DNA of 58,241 nt from Patescibacteria group bacterium (lineage in GTDB: Bacteria; Patescibacteriota; Patescibacteriia; Magasanikbacterales; GWA2-37-8). The stretch spans positions 1 through 58,241 of the forward strand of contig JAQTYG010000005.1 in NCBI GenBank assembly GCA_028688375.1, written 5' to 3'. Made by a program: the position numbers and the translations under genes. Positions 6,472 through 16,196 of the stretch are shown here, in pieces (positions within the stretch are counted from its first letter, which is position 1; the number at the start of each line of letters is the position of its first letter). Below the pieces are notes generated by a model. The model did not search any database and was not told the origin of the DNA. It was given only the letters and a program-made list of their open reading frames with translations.

Positions 6472-7137
6472 CTAACGGCTATACACGCCGATCAGTTTTG
6501 TTTCGGCGAGGATATAATTTTGTATCGCCGAGAGGAGTATCTTTTTGTCAGTGCTGGCCGGCAGGTCAAGCGCGGTATTAAGTGCATATAAAGCAAAGCG
6601 ATAACGATGCACGCCTTGATGCGGACACGGCCCGCCATATTTGTTCACGCCAAAATCCGTGTGCCCCTGCATGGCGCCGGCCGGCACGGAATTTTCTTCT
6701 ATGCCCGTTGCTTTCGGGTCGATATTCCAAATCAGCCAGTGGGTAAATTCGCCGGACGGAGAATCCGGGTCGTCCACAACCAAAACCAGCGAAACGGTTT
6801 CTTTCGGCACCCCGCCGAATACTAGTGGCGGATTGGTGTCGGTACCGTCGCAGGTGAATTTGGCGGGCAAATAGTCGTTGTGTTTGAAAGCGGGGCTGGT
6901 GAGCATCATATTATTATAGGTTACGCGCGGCGGAGCGGCTGGTTGGCTGGCCGCGTTTTGTTTTATGAAAATAAAAATTAAGCCGATGACGGCCAAGAGC
7001 AGGGTGGAGCCGATAACAATCAGCTGTTTGAGAAGTTTGCCAGAGAGGGCCGGTGAAGTCGGCTCGGCGGGAGTTGTCACCGGCGGTTCGATCGCGATTT
7101 TGTTTTCATCCGTCGGCGGTAGATTATTTTCTGTCAT
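6472..7137 (-). CDS. Membrane-anchored PEBP (YbhB/YbcL-type) protein
   Basis: A phosphatidylethanolamine-binding-protein fold, also called Raf-kinase-inhibitor-like; the bacterial role is poorly known. The 221-aa product has a Pro-rich cytosolic N-terminus (1-35), one membrane segment (about 38-60, LIVIGSTLLLAVIGLIFIFI) and an outside PEBP domain. Family motifs are DPDSPSGEFTHWLIWNI and GPCPHQGVHRYRFALYAL. The domain should face the cell surface. It lies 8 bases before trpS in the same direction. Confidence 0.9.
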   Translation of the reverse strand: MTENNLPPTDENKIAIEPPVTTPAEPTSPALSGKLLKQLIVIGSTLLLAVIGLIFIFIKQNAASQPAAPPRVTYNNMMLTSPAFKHNDYLPAKFTCDGTDTNPPLVFGGVPKETVSLVLVVDDPDSPSGEFTHWLIWNIDPKATGIEENSVPAGAMQGHTDFGVNKYGGPCPHQGVHRYRFALYALNTALDLPASTDKKILLSAIQNYILAETKLIGVYSR

Positions 7138-7145
7138 TTTGGAAA

Positions 7146-8117
7146 TTAAAGGCCGAGTTTTTTTCTGACGTCAATTATTTTTTTCCGGGCCAGCGCGCCG
7201 GCTTTGGCCGCGCCATCGGCTAAAATTTCTTTTACCTCTTCATCTTTTATTTTCAGAAATTTATTTTGGAATTCAATCAAAAAGTTGTTGACCACTTTGG
7301 CCAAGCCGGTTTTGAATTCAGCGTAGCCGGCGCCGGCGTATTGTTTTTCGATGTCTTTTATTTCCAGATTGCCAAGCAGAGAATAAATGGTGAGTAAATT
7401 GGAAATAGCCGGCCGGTCGGCGGAGAATTTAATTTCCGCGCCGGAATCGGTCACCGCCCGCATGATTTTTTTGGTGGCGACATCGGGTTTGTCCAGCAGA
7501 GAAATGTAATTGGCCGGCGAGGCGGCCGATTTGCTCATTTTTTTCTTCGGGTCATCCAGGCCCATGATGCGCGCGCCGTGTTTTTTTACCAACGGCTCGG
7601 GCATGACGAATGTTTTGCCGAAAAGTTTGTTAAAGCGCTCGGCAATGGTGCGGGTCAATTCCACGTGCTGGAATTGGTCTTCACCGACCGGCACCAGTTC
7701 GGCGTCGTAAAGCAAAATATCGGCGGCCATCAGCACGGGATAATCGAACAATCCCAGATTAATGTTGTCTTTGTGGCGGACGGCCTTGTCTTTGAACTGG
7801 GTCATTCGTTCCAGCTCGGCGATTTTGGTGATGGTGTTGAAATACCAGGCCAGCTCGGTGTGCTCGGGCACGTCGGATTGGCGAAAAATTATGGAACGGT
7901 TTGGATCAATGCCGAAAGCCAAATATGTTTTGGCTACGTTTAAAATATTTTGGCTGAATTCTTTCGGGTCTTGTTTAACGGTCAGCGCGTGCTGGTCAAC
8001 CACGCAAAAAATACAGGCGTAATCGTTCTGCAATTCCACCCAGTTTTTGATGGCCCCGAGGTAGTTGCCGATATGGAGTATGTTGGTCGGCTGAATGCCG
8101 GAAAAGGCGCGTTTCAT
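7146..8117 (-). CDS. trpS: Tryptophanyl-tRNA synthetase
   Basis: Charges tRNA-Trp. The start is taken at 8117 (MKRAFSGIQPTNILHIGN) because the extra 24 residues in the ORF track come from an intergenic word repeat. Class I signatures are HIGN (HIGH) at about 16-19 and KMSKS; the GEDQFQHVELTRTIAERFN segment is typical of TrpRS. The 323-aa length is normal. No SD is present. Confidence 0.97.
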   Translation of the reverse strand: MKRAFSGIQPTNILHIGNYLGAIKNWVELQNDYACIFCVVDQHALTVKQDPKEFSQNILNVAKTYLAFGIDPNRSIIFRQSDVPEHTELAWYFNTITKIAELERMTQFKDKAVRHKDNINLGLFDYPVLMAADILLYDAELVPVGEDQFQHVELTRTIAERFNKLFGKTFVMPEPLVKKHGARIMGLDDPKKKMSKSAASPANYISLLDKPDVATKKIMRAVTDSGAEIKFSADRPAISNLLTIYSLLGNLEIKDIEKQYAGAGYAEFKTGLAKVVNNFLIEFQNKFLKIKDEEVKEILADGAAKAGALARKKIIDVRKKLGL

Positions 8118-8120
8118 AAG

Positions 8121-8152
8121 GCAATTAACAATTAGCAATAAACAATTAACAA
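8121..8152. repeat. Word repeat CAATTAACAATTAGCAAT
   Basis: A tandem-like run of CAATTAACAATTAGCAATA words directly before the trpS start. The reverse complement (AATTGTTAATTG) recurs before rpsL and rpsG, and a related run lies inside recG. Confidence 0.6.
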
Positions 8153-8192
8153 GTGATGATATTTTAGCGTATTTATGGCCGAAGGTCAAAAA

Positions 8193-8672
8193 TCAATAAT
8201 GATATTTTCGGCCGTTGTTTATCATCATCGCCCGGTAGATTTGTTCCAGCAATATCACCCGCGCCATCTGGTGGGTGAAAGTCAAAGAGGAAAGCGAGAT
8301 TTTCAGGTCGGCGGATTTGAGAATTGATTCATGAAGGCCGAGTGGGCCGCCGATGATAATGGTTAAATTACTTATTTGTTTGTTAGTTAAGTTGTTTAAT
8401 TCCGACGCGAGCAAGATGGAAGAAAAAGGTTTGCCGTGTTCGTCCAGCGCGATGATAAAACTATCGGCCCGGCCGACGAGCGCGGATTTTATTTTCAGCG
8501 CTTCTTTTTGGCGGACCTCATCCGGATTATTTTTTTCGCCGAACGATTCTTCTTTCAGTTCCTTAATTTCCACTTTGGCGAAAGCGGACAGGCGTTTCAG
8601 ATATTCGGTTTCGGCCTCGCGCCAGTATTTTTCTTTGAGTTTGCCGAGACAGATGATATTCACATGGAGCAT
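8193..8672 (-). CDS. rlmH: 23S rRNA pseudouridine-1915 N3-methyltransferase RlmH
   Basis: A SPOUT methyltransferase that modifies helix 69 of 23S rRNA. The 159-aa length is usual. Diagnostic segments are IALDEHGKPFSS, IIGGPLGLH (SAM-binding knot) and the C-terminal RVILLEQIYRAMMINNGRKYHY. It lies upstream of trpS in the same direction with a 75-base gap. Confidence 0.96.
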   Translation of the reverse strand: MLHVNIICLGKLKEKYWREAETEYLKRLSAFAKVEIKELKEESFGEKNNPDEVRQKEALKIKSALVGRADSFIIALDEHGKPFSSILLASELNNLTNKQISNLTIIIGGPLGLHESILKSADLKISLSSLTFTHQMARVILLEQIYRAMMINNGRKYHY

Positions 8673-8736
8673 ATTGCTTTTTGCTTAGGCATGGTTTAAT
8701 CTATAAGGGTAGCTATTATTCATTATAATATACTTT

Positions 8737-9066
8737 ATGCCAAAAAGAGAAATCTTTGGCTACGGCACGGAAGAGGAATTAAAAGGCACGTCGGGTAACC
8801 CGCGCAGTCGTGAGAACGATTTTGTGCCATCTGATCAGGCGCCGGATTGGGATTCCGACAACCCCGAAACAGCCTTGATGAGGAAAAGAGGGGAATTGGA
8901 TGAAGAGGGTTTTGAATTGCCGAGCATGGCGTCAACAGAACCGGCGGAAGACAATACCGAAGAAGAAGACGACGAGCTGTCGGAGACAGACGAAACCGGC
9001 GGTGGCGTCGTCTCACAGCATACGATTGGCAAAGGCGGTAAAGAGAAGAAATCGAACGCAGCGTAA
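8737..9066 (+). CDS. Acidic hypothetical protein (109 aa)
   Basis: No family recognised. The sequence is low in hydrophobic residues and highly acidic in the second half (EPAEDNTEEEDDELSETDET), so it is probably disordered. A TATAAT box at 8724-8729 puts the predicted start point at the ATG itself, so the mRNA would be leaderless; there is no SD. A bidirectional terminator shared with tgt follows. Confidence 0.65.
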   Translation: MPKREIFGYGTEEELKGTSGNPRSRENDFVPSDQAPDWDSDNPETALMRKRGELDEEGFELPSMASTEPAEDNTEEEDDELSETDETGGGVVSQHTIGKGGKEKKSNAA

Positions 9067-9076
9067 TATAGTTTTT

Positions 9077-9113
9077 AAAAACCCGCCCTGTATTTTACGG
9101 GGCGGGTTTTTAT
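9077..9113. terminator. Bidirectional terminator between the acidic protein and tgt
   Basis: AAAAACCCGCCC pairs with GGGCGGGTTTTT around a short loop. T-runs on both strands serve these convergent genes. Confidence 0.8.
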
Positions 9114-10378
9114 TTTACAAATTCCGCGAAGCGGTCTTCCAAAATCGCTTGGCGCGCTTCACGCATGAGATTGAGCATGAAGTGAATGTTGTGAATGGAA
9201 GCGAGGCGCTGGCCGGTCATTTCCTGCGCGGCGAATAAATGGTGGAGGTAGGCGCGGGTGTATTTGGCGCAGACCTCGCAGTCGCAATTTTTATCAATCG
9301 GTCCGGTGTCTTTGGCAAACGGAGCGTTGTTGATGTTTATTCGAGACTCCCCCTCGGTCCCCCTCTTCATAAGAGGGGGAAGCGCGTCCCCCTCCTTTTT
9401 AAAGGGAGGGGTTAGGGGAGAGTCCGTATTTACAAACAGCATGCCGTGGCGGGCGAGGCGGGTCGGGGCAACGCAGTCAAACATATCCGCGCCCATGCCG
9501 ACGACTTTCAATAAATCACTTGGCGCGAGGCCGACGCCCATGGTGTAGCGCGGTTTGTCTTTGGGCAAAATCGGCTTCAGCCAATTCATAATATTGCCGG
9601 TCGCTTCCATATTATAGCCAATTGACTCTCCGCCGATGGCAATGCCGTCAAAATCGAGCGAAGAAATATACCGGCCGGATTCTTCGCGCAGGTCTTGGTG
9701 ATTCGCGCCTTGGATTATGCCAAAAAGAAATTGTTTAGACTCCCCCTTAGTCCCCCTCTTCGTAAGAGGGGGAAGCGCCACCCCTCTCTTATCAAGAGAG
9801 GGGTTGGGGGAGAGTCGTCGGTGTTCCGCCAAACACCGCTCCGCCCAGCGGTGCGTCCGCTCCATTGCTTCTTTGGTGTATTCATACGGCGCGGTATCGG
9901 GTGTGCATTCGTCAAAGGCCATAATAATATCGGCGCCGAGTTTTTTCTGGATTTGAATGGCGACCTCCGGAGTGAAACGATGAGTGGCGCCGTCCAAATG
10001 AGACCGGAAAGTTACGCCATCTTCATCAATATCAACCAAACCGCCTTGTCCATTTTCTTCTTTCTGCGCGCCCAAACTAAAAACCTGAAATCCGCCGGAG
10101 TCGGTGAGAATCGGCCAGTTCCAGTTCATAAATTTATGTAATCCACCGAGCTCGGCAATCAGGTCCTCGCCCGGACGCAAATGCAAGTGATAGGTGTTGC
10201 CTAGAATTATCGGCGCGTCCAGTTTTTCCAAATCGGTTTGGTCCAGACCCTTCACCGTCGCCTGCGTTCCGACTGGCATAAAACAAGGCGTTGGGATGTC
10301 GCCGTGGTCGGTATGCATAATGCCGGCGCGCGCGCCGGTGTTTTTGTCTTCGTGAATCAGCTCAAAGAATTGTTTCAT
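9110..10378 (-). CDS. tgt: tRNA-guanine transglycosylase with two inserted repeat peptides
   Basis: Exchanges G34 for preQ1 in tRNAs with GUN anticodons, which would include the tRNA-Asn here. The start is taken at 10378 (MKQFFELIHEDK). Core motifs: DSGGFQVFS (about 92), FDCVAPTRLARHG, and zinc site CDCEVC...H near 365. Two homologous insertions, about 188-214 (ALPPLTKRGTKGES) and 319-344 (ALPPLMKRGTEGES), fall where other TGTs have short loops. Both are translated from copies of one palindromic DNA repeat in the same frame. The catalytic core appears intact. Confidence 0.95.
   Translation of the reverse strand: MKQFFELIHEDKNTGARAGIMHTDHGDIPTPCFMPVGTQATVKGLDQTDLEKLDAPIILGNTYHLHLRPGEDLIAELGGLHKFMNWNWPILTDSGGFQVFSLGAQKEENGQGGLVDIDEDGVTFRSHLDGATHRFTPEVAIQIQKKLGADIIMAFDECTPDTAPYEYTKEAMERTHRWAERCLAEHRRLSPNPSLDKRGVALPPLTKRGTKGESKQFLFGIIQGANHQDLREESGRYISSLDFDGIAIGGESIGYNMEATGNIMNWLKPILPKDKPRYTMGVGLAPSDLLKVVGMGADMFDCVAPTRLARHGMLFVNTDSPLTPPFKKEGDALPPLMKRGTEGESRININNAPFAKDTGPIDKNCDCEVCAKYTRAYLHHLFAAQEMTGQRLASIHNIHFMLNLMREARQAILEDRFAEFVK
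9345..9424. repeat. 80-bp palindromic repeat inside tgt, copy 1
   Basis: Begins GACTCCCCC and ends GGGGAGAGTC. It contains two internal hairpins (CCCCCTCTT...AAGAGGGGG and CCCTCCTTT...AAAGGGAGG). In tgt it encodes residues about 319-344 and keeps the reading frame. Confidence 0.88.
9738..9816. repeat. 79-bp palindromic repeat inside tgt, copy 2
   Basis: Same ends (GACTCCCCC...GGGGGAGAGTC) and double-hairpin structure as the copy at 9345. It encodes tgt residues about 188-214 in the same frame as the other copy. Confidence 0.88.
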
Positions 10379-10483
10379 ATAGGGGCATATATACCATCTT
10401 TTGACCAATAAATCAATTCTTGTTAAGATATGGGCTGATGAGTGGAGTTTTGATTTGACTCTTTTCAATTTTTTTAAAAAGAA

Positions 10484-10517
10484 GAACGCGCCACCCGAGG
10501 AATCTCGAATGGCGCGT
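10484..10517 (-). terminator. Terminator of the 98-aa zinc-ribbon gene
   Basis: On the minus strand ACGCGCCA...TGGCGCGT encloses a small CGAG/CTCG hairpin and is followed by a T-rich tail (TTCTTCTTTTT). Confidence 0.75.
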
Positions 10518-10537
10518 GATGAGCTGACAGCGGGTCG

Positions 10538-10834
10538 TTAGACCACCTTCTGAACCTGCATTTCTGAGACGATCTGGTTTGCCTTCTCCCGCCCGACGAG
10601 ACCTACTGCTCTGCGGTAACCATCCTCGCCATCAAACTCGATGAGCTGCTTCGCGAGTTCGTGATCGGATAGCTCCTTTATCGATTCGGCGGGACGCGGT
10701 GGAAGCTCCTGTTTGGGGTGACCCTGCGCCGAGATGCTCTGGACGAGACGATCGATTTCGTCTGCTTCAGCGAGATGTCTGGCATCGTGGTCGCAGTTGG
10801 TTCTTCCGCATTTTGGGCATCGAATCTTGCTCAT
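10538..10834 (-). CDS. Orphan zinc-ribbon-like small protein (98 aa), strong SD
   Basis: No family recognised. The N-terminus CPKCGRTNCDHDARH could bind zinc; the rest is helical and charged (ELSDHELAKQLIEF). The start has AAAGGAGG upstream and a promoter at 10871-10900, divergent from uvrD. A hairpin terminator follows. GC-rich codons match the other orphan genes in the window. Confidence 0.75.
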   Translation of the reverse strand: MSKIRCPKCGRTNCDHDARHLAEADEIDRLVQSISAQGHPKQELPPRPAESIKELSDHELAKQLIEFDGEDGYRRAVGLVGREKANQIVSEMQVQKVV

Positions 10835-10870
10835 ATCGCGCCTCCTTTTGTTGTTTATTCGCGACTTTAT

Positions 10871-10900
10871 TTTATATCATGAGCGTACTTCGCCTGTCAA
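10871..10900 (-). promoter_or_regulatory. Promoter of the 98-aa gene
   Basis: On the minus strand: TTGACA, 18 bases, TATAAA. Confidence 0.65.
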
Positions 10901-10959
10901 GTATCGGAGGACGGAAAAATTTAAAAGAGCTCATGAATTAAGGTAATTATCTGTTCAAC

Positions 10960-13047
<2,088 letters not shown>

Positions 13048-13053
<6 letters not shown>

Positions 13054-13084
13054 TTTATCCAAAAATATGCTATAATTATAGCAT
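13048..13084 (+). promoter_or_regulatory. Promoter with an 18-bp palindromic operator (AbiEii pair)
   Basis: TTGTAA, 17 bases, TATAAT. The -10 box is at the centre of a perfect 18-bp palindrome, ATGCTATAATTATAGCAT (13067-13084). This is a typical place for an autoregulating antitoxin to bind; binding is inferred. Confidence 0.65.
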
Positions 13085-13095
13085 TGAAGTGTATT

Positions 13096-13368
13096 ATGAC
13101 CCTTAAATCATTCGTCAAAACCAAACAATTTTTGTTTTGGGACGCAAAAGACCCGGCTCGCTTATCCGCGCCGGCTGTTTTACAGTCGGTTTTGAATTTT
13201 GGTGATTTTGATGACGTGAAAAAGGTTTGTCAAATCATCGGGCGCGAAAAAGCGGCCGAGATTTTTAATAAACAAATCAAAAGCAAACGTTCAAATTACC
13301 GGCCGGAAATAAAAAATTATTTTCAATTATATTTCAAAAAATATGCGCGCGGAAATTCTGTCCGCTAA
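13096..13368 (+). CDS. Putative antitoxin partner of the AbiEii-like toxin (90 aa)
   Basis: No named family is certain. The start is taken at 13096 (MTLKSFVKTKQFLFWD). The protein is small, basic and helical, with the middle region GDFDDVKKVCQIIGREKAAEIF. It is first in a two-gene operon, overlaps the AbiEii-like gene by 26 bases and follows a palindromic operator, which is the layout of toxin-antitoxin antitoxins. AbiEi itself is larger, so this would be a different or reduced partner. Confidence 0.55.
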   Translation: MTLKSFVKTKQFLFWDAKDPARLSAPAVLQSVLNFGDFDDVKKVCQIIGREKAAEIFNKQIKSKRSNYRPEIKNYFQLYFKKYARGNSVR

Positions 13369-13954
13369 ACAGACAAAATTATTGCCGTTGTTGCCGGAAG
13401 CAGCCAAGGATTTCGGCTTGGTTGGCGGAACGGCAATCGCCCTTCACCTCGGCCACCGCCAATCGGTGGATTTTGATTTTTTTACCAACAAAAAATTCAG
13501 TAATGCCGCCGTACAAAAAAAGATTTTGCGGACAAAGACCATTGACCATGTTTATGTTGACCAAAAAGACGAATATACGATTTTGGTCGGCGGAGTCAAA
13601 TTGACTTTTTTATTTTTTCCGTTCAAATTAAATTTCACGGAAAAATTCGGCCGATTTTTTAAAGTCGCCGATTTGCTGACTTTGGCGGCGCTCAAGGCCT
13701 ACGCGCTCGGCCGCCGCGCCAAATGGAAGGATTATGTGGATTTATATTTTATTTTTAAAAATCATTTTTCCATCGCCAAGGTGGCGGATAGAGCCCGTAA
13801 AATTTTTGGTGAAAATTTCAATGAAAAGATTTTTCGCGCTCAACTAAGCTATTTTAAAGAAATTGATTATTCAGAGGAAGTGAATTATTCGGCGGGTTTT
13901 GCCGTGAGCGATAAAAAAATTAGAGAGGAGTTGAAACGCGTTAGTTTGTCGTAA
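13343..13954 (+). CDS. AbiEii-type nucleotidyltransferase toxin
   Basis: The 203-aa protein has the nucleotidyltransferase signature LVGGTAIALHLGHRQSVDFDFF (about 27-48), matching the GGTA...R-S-D-D-F/L-D pattern of the AbiEii/AbiGii family, plus a KAYALGRRAKWKDYVDLYFI segment seen in its relatives. AbiEii enzymes are type IV toxins that transfer nucleotides to targets including tRNAs. It overlaps the putative antitoxin by 26 bases and has no SD, so translation may depend on the upstream gene. Confidence 0.85.
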   Translation: MRAEILSAKQTKLLPLLPEAAKDFGLVGGTAIALHLGHRQSVDFDFFTNKKFSNAAVQKKILRTKTIDHVYVDQKDEYTILVGGVKLTFLFFPFKLNFTEKFGRFFKVADLLTLAALKAYALGRRAKWKDYVDLYFIFKNHFSIAKVADRARKIFGENFNEKIFRAQLSYFKEIDYSEEVNYSAGFAVSDKKIREELKRVSLS

Positions 13955-13987
13955 GAGACGTTTTTACGGGATATCGAAAATTTATAA

Positions 13988-14018
13988 ATAAAAAAGCCCT
14001 GGAATATGGGTTTTTTTG
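13988..14018 (+). terminator. Terminator after the AbiEii pair
   Basis: AAAAAAGCCC...GGGTTTTTTT; the GC part of the stem is short, but the A and T tracts extend it. Confidence 0.55.
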
Positions 14019-14054
14019 ATTTCAAAAATGGCTAAGATGAGCCAAGAAATATCC

Positions 14055-14083
14055 TTGACAAAAGGGCTAAAATATGCTAAATT
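14055..14083 (+). promoter_or_regulatory. Promoter of the 168-aa orphan gene
   Basis: TTGACA, 17 bases, TAAATT, with TGC before the -10. Confidence 0.75.
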
Positions 14084-14136
14084 AATACGTCAAGCAATCT
14101 GTTCTTTCGTAAAACAACGCAAAAAGGAGGGCGATC

Positions 14137-14643
14137 ATGGGAGACGTCATCATAACCGAAGAGTGCTTCCAGGAACTTCAAGCTATCGCAAAAACGCCAG
14201 AGACTGAACTGTTTCCGTCCGCGCTTCTTGCCACCGACCTCATTCCAGAAGGCTGGAAGGTGGTGGAGGATGTGGCCCCGTCCGATTTCGACGTCAGCAA
14301 GCTGGTGCCGATCAATTTCATCAAAAATAGTGACAAGATCTGCAGCTATGGGATCTCCGGCGAGTTGCTGCGCAAGCGCGCCGTCAAATCGGGAAGCAAT
14401 CTCGGATTGGCCGACGGCAAGCGTATCCTGGCCGAGCCGGACAAGCTGTCCGCGGAATTCAGGTATTACATTGTTCCGCTCCCCGGCACGGTTCTGCAAG
14501 ACAAGTTCGGCCGGCTTCACATTGCCGTTCTCTTCGCCGCGATGGACGGAGAAGAAGAGCCCTTTGTGCTGGGCTTCGACGCGCTCGACAAAGACCAGGG
14601 CTGGCGCGACGACGCCTTCCGCCTCGCGGGCATCAGACCGTAG
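14137..14643 (+). CDS. Orphan hypothetical protein (168 aa), strong SD
   Basis: No family recognised. AAGGAGG lies six bases before the ATG. The protein is acidic and soluble-looking, with a Pro-containing N-terminal half, the segment LRKRAVKSGSNLGLADGKR (about 79-97) and a C-terminal alpha/beta stretch including FRYYIVPLPGTVLQDKFGRL. It forms a monocistronic unit with its own promoter and terminator. Composition is markedly more GC-rich than the AbiEii gene just upstream. Confidence 0.75.
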   Translation: MGDVIITEECFQELQAIAKTPETELFPSALLATDLIPEGWKVVEDVAPSDFDVSKLVPINFIKNSDKICSYGISGELLRKRAVKSGSNLGLADGKRILAEPDKLSAEFRYYIVPLPGTVLQDKFGRLHIAVLFAAMDGEEEPFVLGFDALDKDQGWRDDAFRLAGIRP

Positions 14644-14724
14644 TCCATCCGTTCTTTCCTGCCTCTTCCGCCTCATCGGCGGACAAGTCGGCAGGCCCGC
14701 CTCCGCCCGTCCTGGGCAAACCGA

Positions 14725-14757
14725 CCTCGCACCAAAAGTGCGGGGTTTTTCTTTTTT
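14725..14757 (+). terminator. Terminator of the 168-aa orphan gene
   Basis: CCTCGCAC-CAAAA-GTGCGGGG followed by TTTTTCTTTTTT. Confidence 0.85.
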
Positions 14758-14778
14758 AAAAGGAATAAGGAATAAAAA

Positions 14779-14816
14779 ATGCCGAAGGGATTCTTCGCTC
14801 CGCTCAGAATGACAAA
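14779..14816. repeat. Dispersed repeat ending in AGAATGACA
   Basis: Contains GGGATTCTTCGCTCCGCTCA. Its reverse strand can be read as the peptide HSERSEES, which turns up widely as a spurious ORF in bacterial genomes. It lies directly upstream of the small-RNA promoter. Confidence 0.65.
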
Positions 14817-14822
14817 AGGGGC

Positions 14823-14851
14823 TTGACACCTTTTCGTATATAATGTATTAT
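14823..14851 (+). promoter_or_regulatory. Consensus promoter of a small structured RNA upstream of rpsL
   Basis: TTGACA, 17 bases, TATTAT. An additional TATAAT lies inside the spacer but at an unsuitable distance. Confidence 0.75.
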
Positions 14852-14857
14852 ATTTTC

Positions 14858-14951
14858 CGAACGTTAAATTTCGTTTTGGCCCATCTAACCAAAGCGGAAG
14901 CTAAACCTTTAGCAAAAATCGTGGCTGATTTTCACAAAGGTCAGCTTTTTT
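14858..14951 (+). ncRNA. Structured small RNA or str-operon leader (about 94 nt)
   Basis: Between a consensus promoter and an intrinsic terminator lie three hairpins and no ATG-started ORF. They are UUCGUUUUGG paired with CCAAAGCGGAA (one bulge), GCUAA/UUAGC, and the terminator GCUGA...UCAGC-UUUUUU (14924-14951). It could be a free sRNA, or the attenuated leader of rpsL-rpsG-fusA, since no better str promoter is visible in the next 200 bases. Structure is seen; function is inferred. Confidence 0.6.
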
Positions 14952-14967
14952 GTTAGCGACGAGACGA

Positions 14968-15117
14968 AAAATAGATCCTTCTCCGCCGACTGGCGGATCA
15001 GGATGACAGGGCGACGCCGGAGGGATTCCTCGGCTTTGTCCCGCTCAGCGGGACTTCGCTCGGAATGACAGATGACTGGATTCCCTCCGCCAGCTGGCGG
15101 ATTCGCGGGAATGACAA
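14968..15117. repeat. Composite of dispersed palindromic repeats
   Basis: The rest of this 500-base gene-free stretch is repeat DNA. It contains CTCCGCCGACTGGCGGATCA, GGGATTCCTCGG...CGGAATGACAG, a CCCGCTCAGCGGGA hairpin, and GGATTCCCTCCGCCAGCTGG...GGGAATGACA. No ORF is credible here. Confidence 0.65.
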
Positions 15118-15152
15118 ATTGTTAATCGTTAGTTGTTAATTGTTAATTGATA
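15117..15152. repeat. Word repeat AATTGTTAATTG before rpsL
   Basis: Runs of AATTGTTAAT/GTTAGTTGTTAATTG ending two bases before the rpsL start. Same word family as 8121-8152 and 15650-15680. Confidence 0.6.
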
Positions 15153-15154
15153 TT

Positions 15155-15583
15155 ATGCCTACCATCAACCAAGTGTTGCGGAAAGGACGCAAAGACAAGG
15201 TCACCAAAAGCAAGACCCCGGCTTTGCAGTTCATGACCGACAACCTGCACCGCAAGAGAACCGTGCTCGCTAAGGGTTCGGCTTTCAAGCGCGGCGTGTG
15301 CACCAAGGTGTACACCACCACACCGAAGAAACCGAACTCGGCTCTTCGTAAAGTAGCCAAAGTCCGTTTGTCGAACGGCATGGAAGTTATCGCCTATATT
15401 CCGGGCGAAGGACACAATCTTCAGGAACACTCCATCGTGCTTCTGCGCGGCGGTCGTGTGAAAGATCTCCCGGGCGTGCGCTATCACATTGTGCGCGGAG
15501 TTTATGATACCCAAGGAATAGAATCCCGCCGGCGCGGTCGAAGCGTTTACGGCACCAAGCGTCCGAAAGCGAAGAAAGCGTAA
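15155..15583 (+). CDS. rpsL: 30S ribosomal protein S12
   Basis: Part of the decoding centre. The start is the ATG at 15155 ([11 protein letters not shown]), matching the family; the ORF track adds five codons. The signature [15 protein letters not shown] and [17 protein letters not shown] are intact. The Lys of TPKKPNSA, a streptomycin-sensitive position in other bacteria, is present. First gene of an rpsL-rpsG-fusA cluster. Confidence 0.98.
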   Translation: MPTINQVLRKGRKDKVTKSKTPALQFMTDNLHRKRTVLAKGSAFKRGVCTKVYTTTPKKPNSALRKVAKVRLSNGMEVIAYIPGEGHNLQEHSIVLLRGGRVKDLPGVRYHIVRGVYDTQGIESRRRGRSVYGTKRPKAKKA

Positions 15584-15584
15584 G

Positions 15585-15616
15585 ACAGTTCACAGTTCTC
15601 AGTTCGCAGTTCACAG
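15585..15616. repeat. Word repeat GTTCACAGTTCTCAGTTC
   Basis: Begins three bases after the rpsL stop. Same family as 27214, 36957 and the copy inside uvrD. Confidence 0.65.
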
Positions 15617-15649
15617 CTGGACATACGAACACGAACTGGCGAATTGCTC

Positions 15650-15680
15650 ACATTGATAATTGCTAATTGTTAATTGATAT
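15650..15680. repeat. Word repeat ATTGCTAATTGTTAATTG before rpsG
   Basis: Ends within a few bases of the rpsG ATG, in the same position relative to the gene as the repeat before rpsL. Confidence 0.55.
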
Positions 15681-16157
<477 letters not shown>

Positions 16158-16159
16158 AT

Positions 16160-16190
16160 TAAAAATTGAAAAATTAAAAATTAAAAATTT
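16160..16190. repeat. A/T word repeat AAAATTGAAAAATTAAAAATT
   Basis: Fills the rpsG-fusA gap; simple AT-rich word repetition, no ORF or SD. Confidence 0.4.
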
Positions 16191-16196
16191 TTATTT

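Noticed and set aside
8117-8189. N-terminal extension of trpS in the ORF track
   Set aside because: The added residues (LVNCLLLIVNCL) are a translated intergenic word repeat; the family start is MKRAFSGIQPT.
14077-14829. A 250-aa minus-strand ORF containing HSERSEESL
   Set aside because: It is antisense to the SD-led 168-aa gene, and its N-terminus is the well-known spurious translation of a dispersed repeat.
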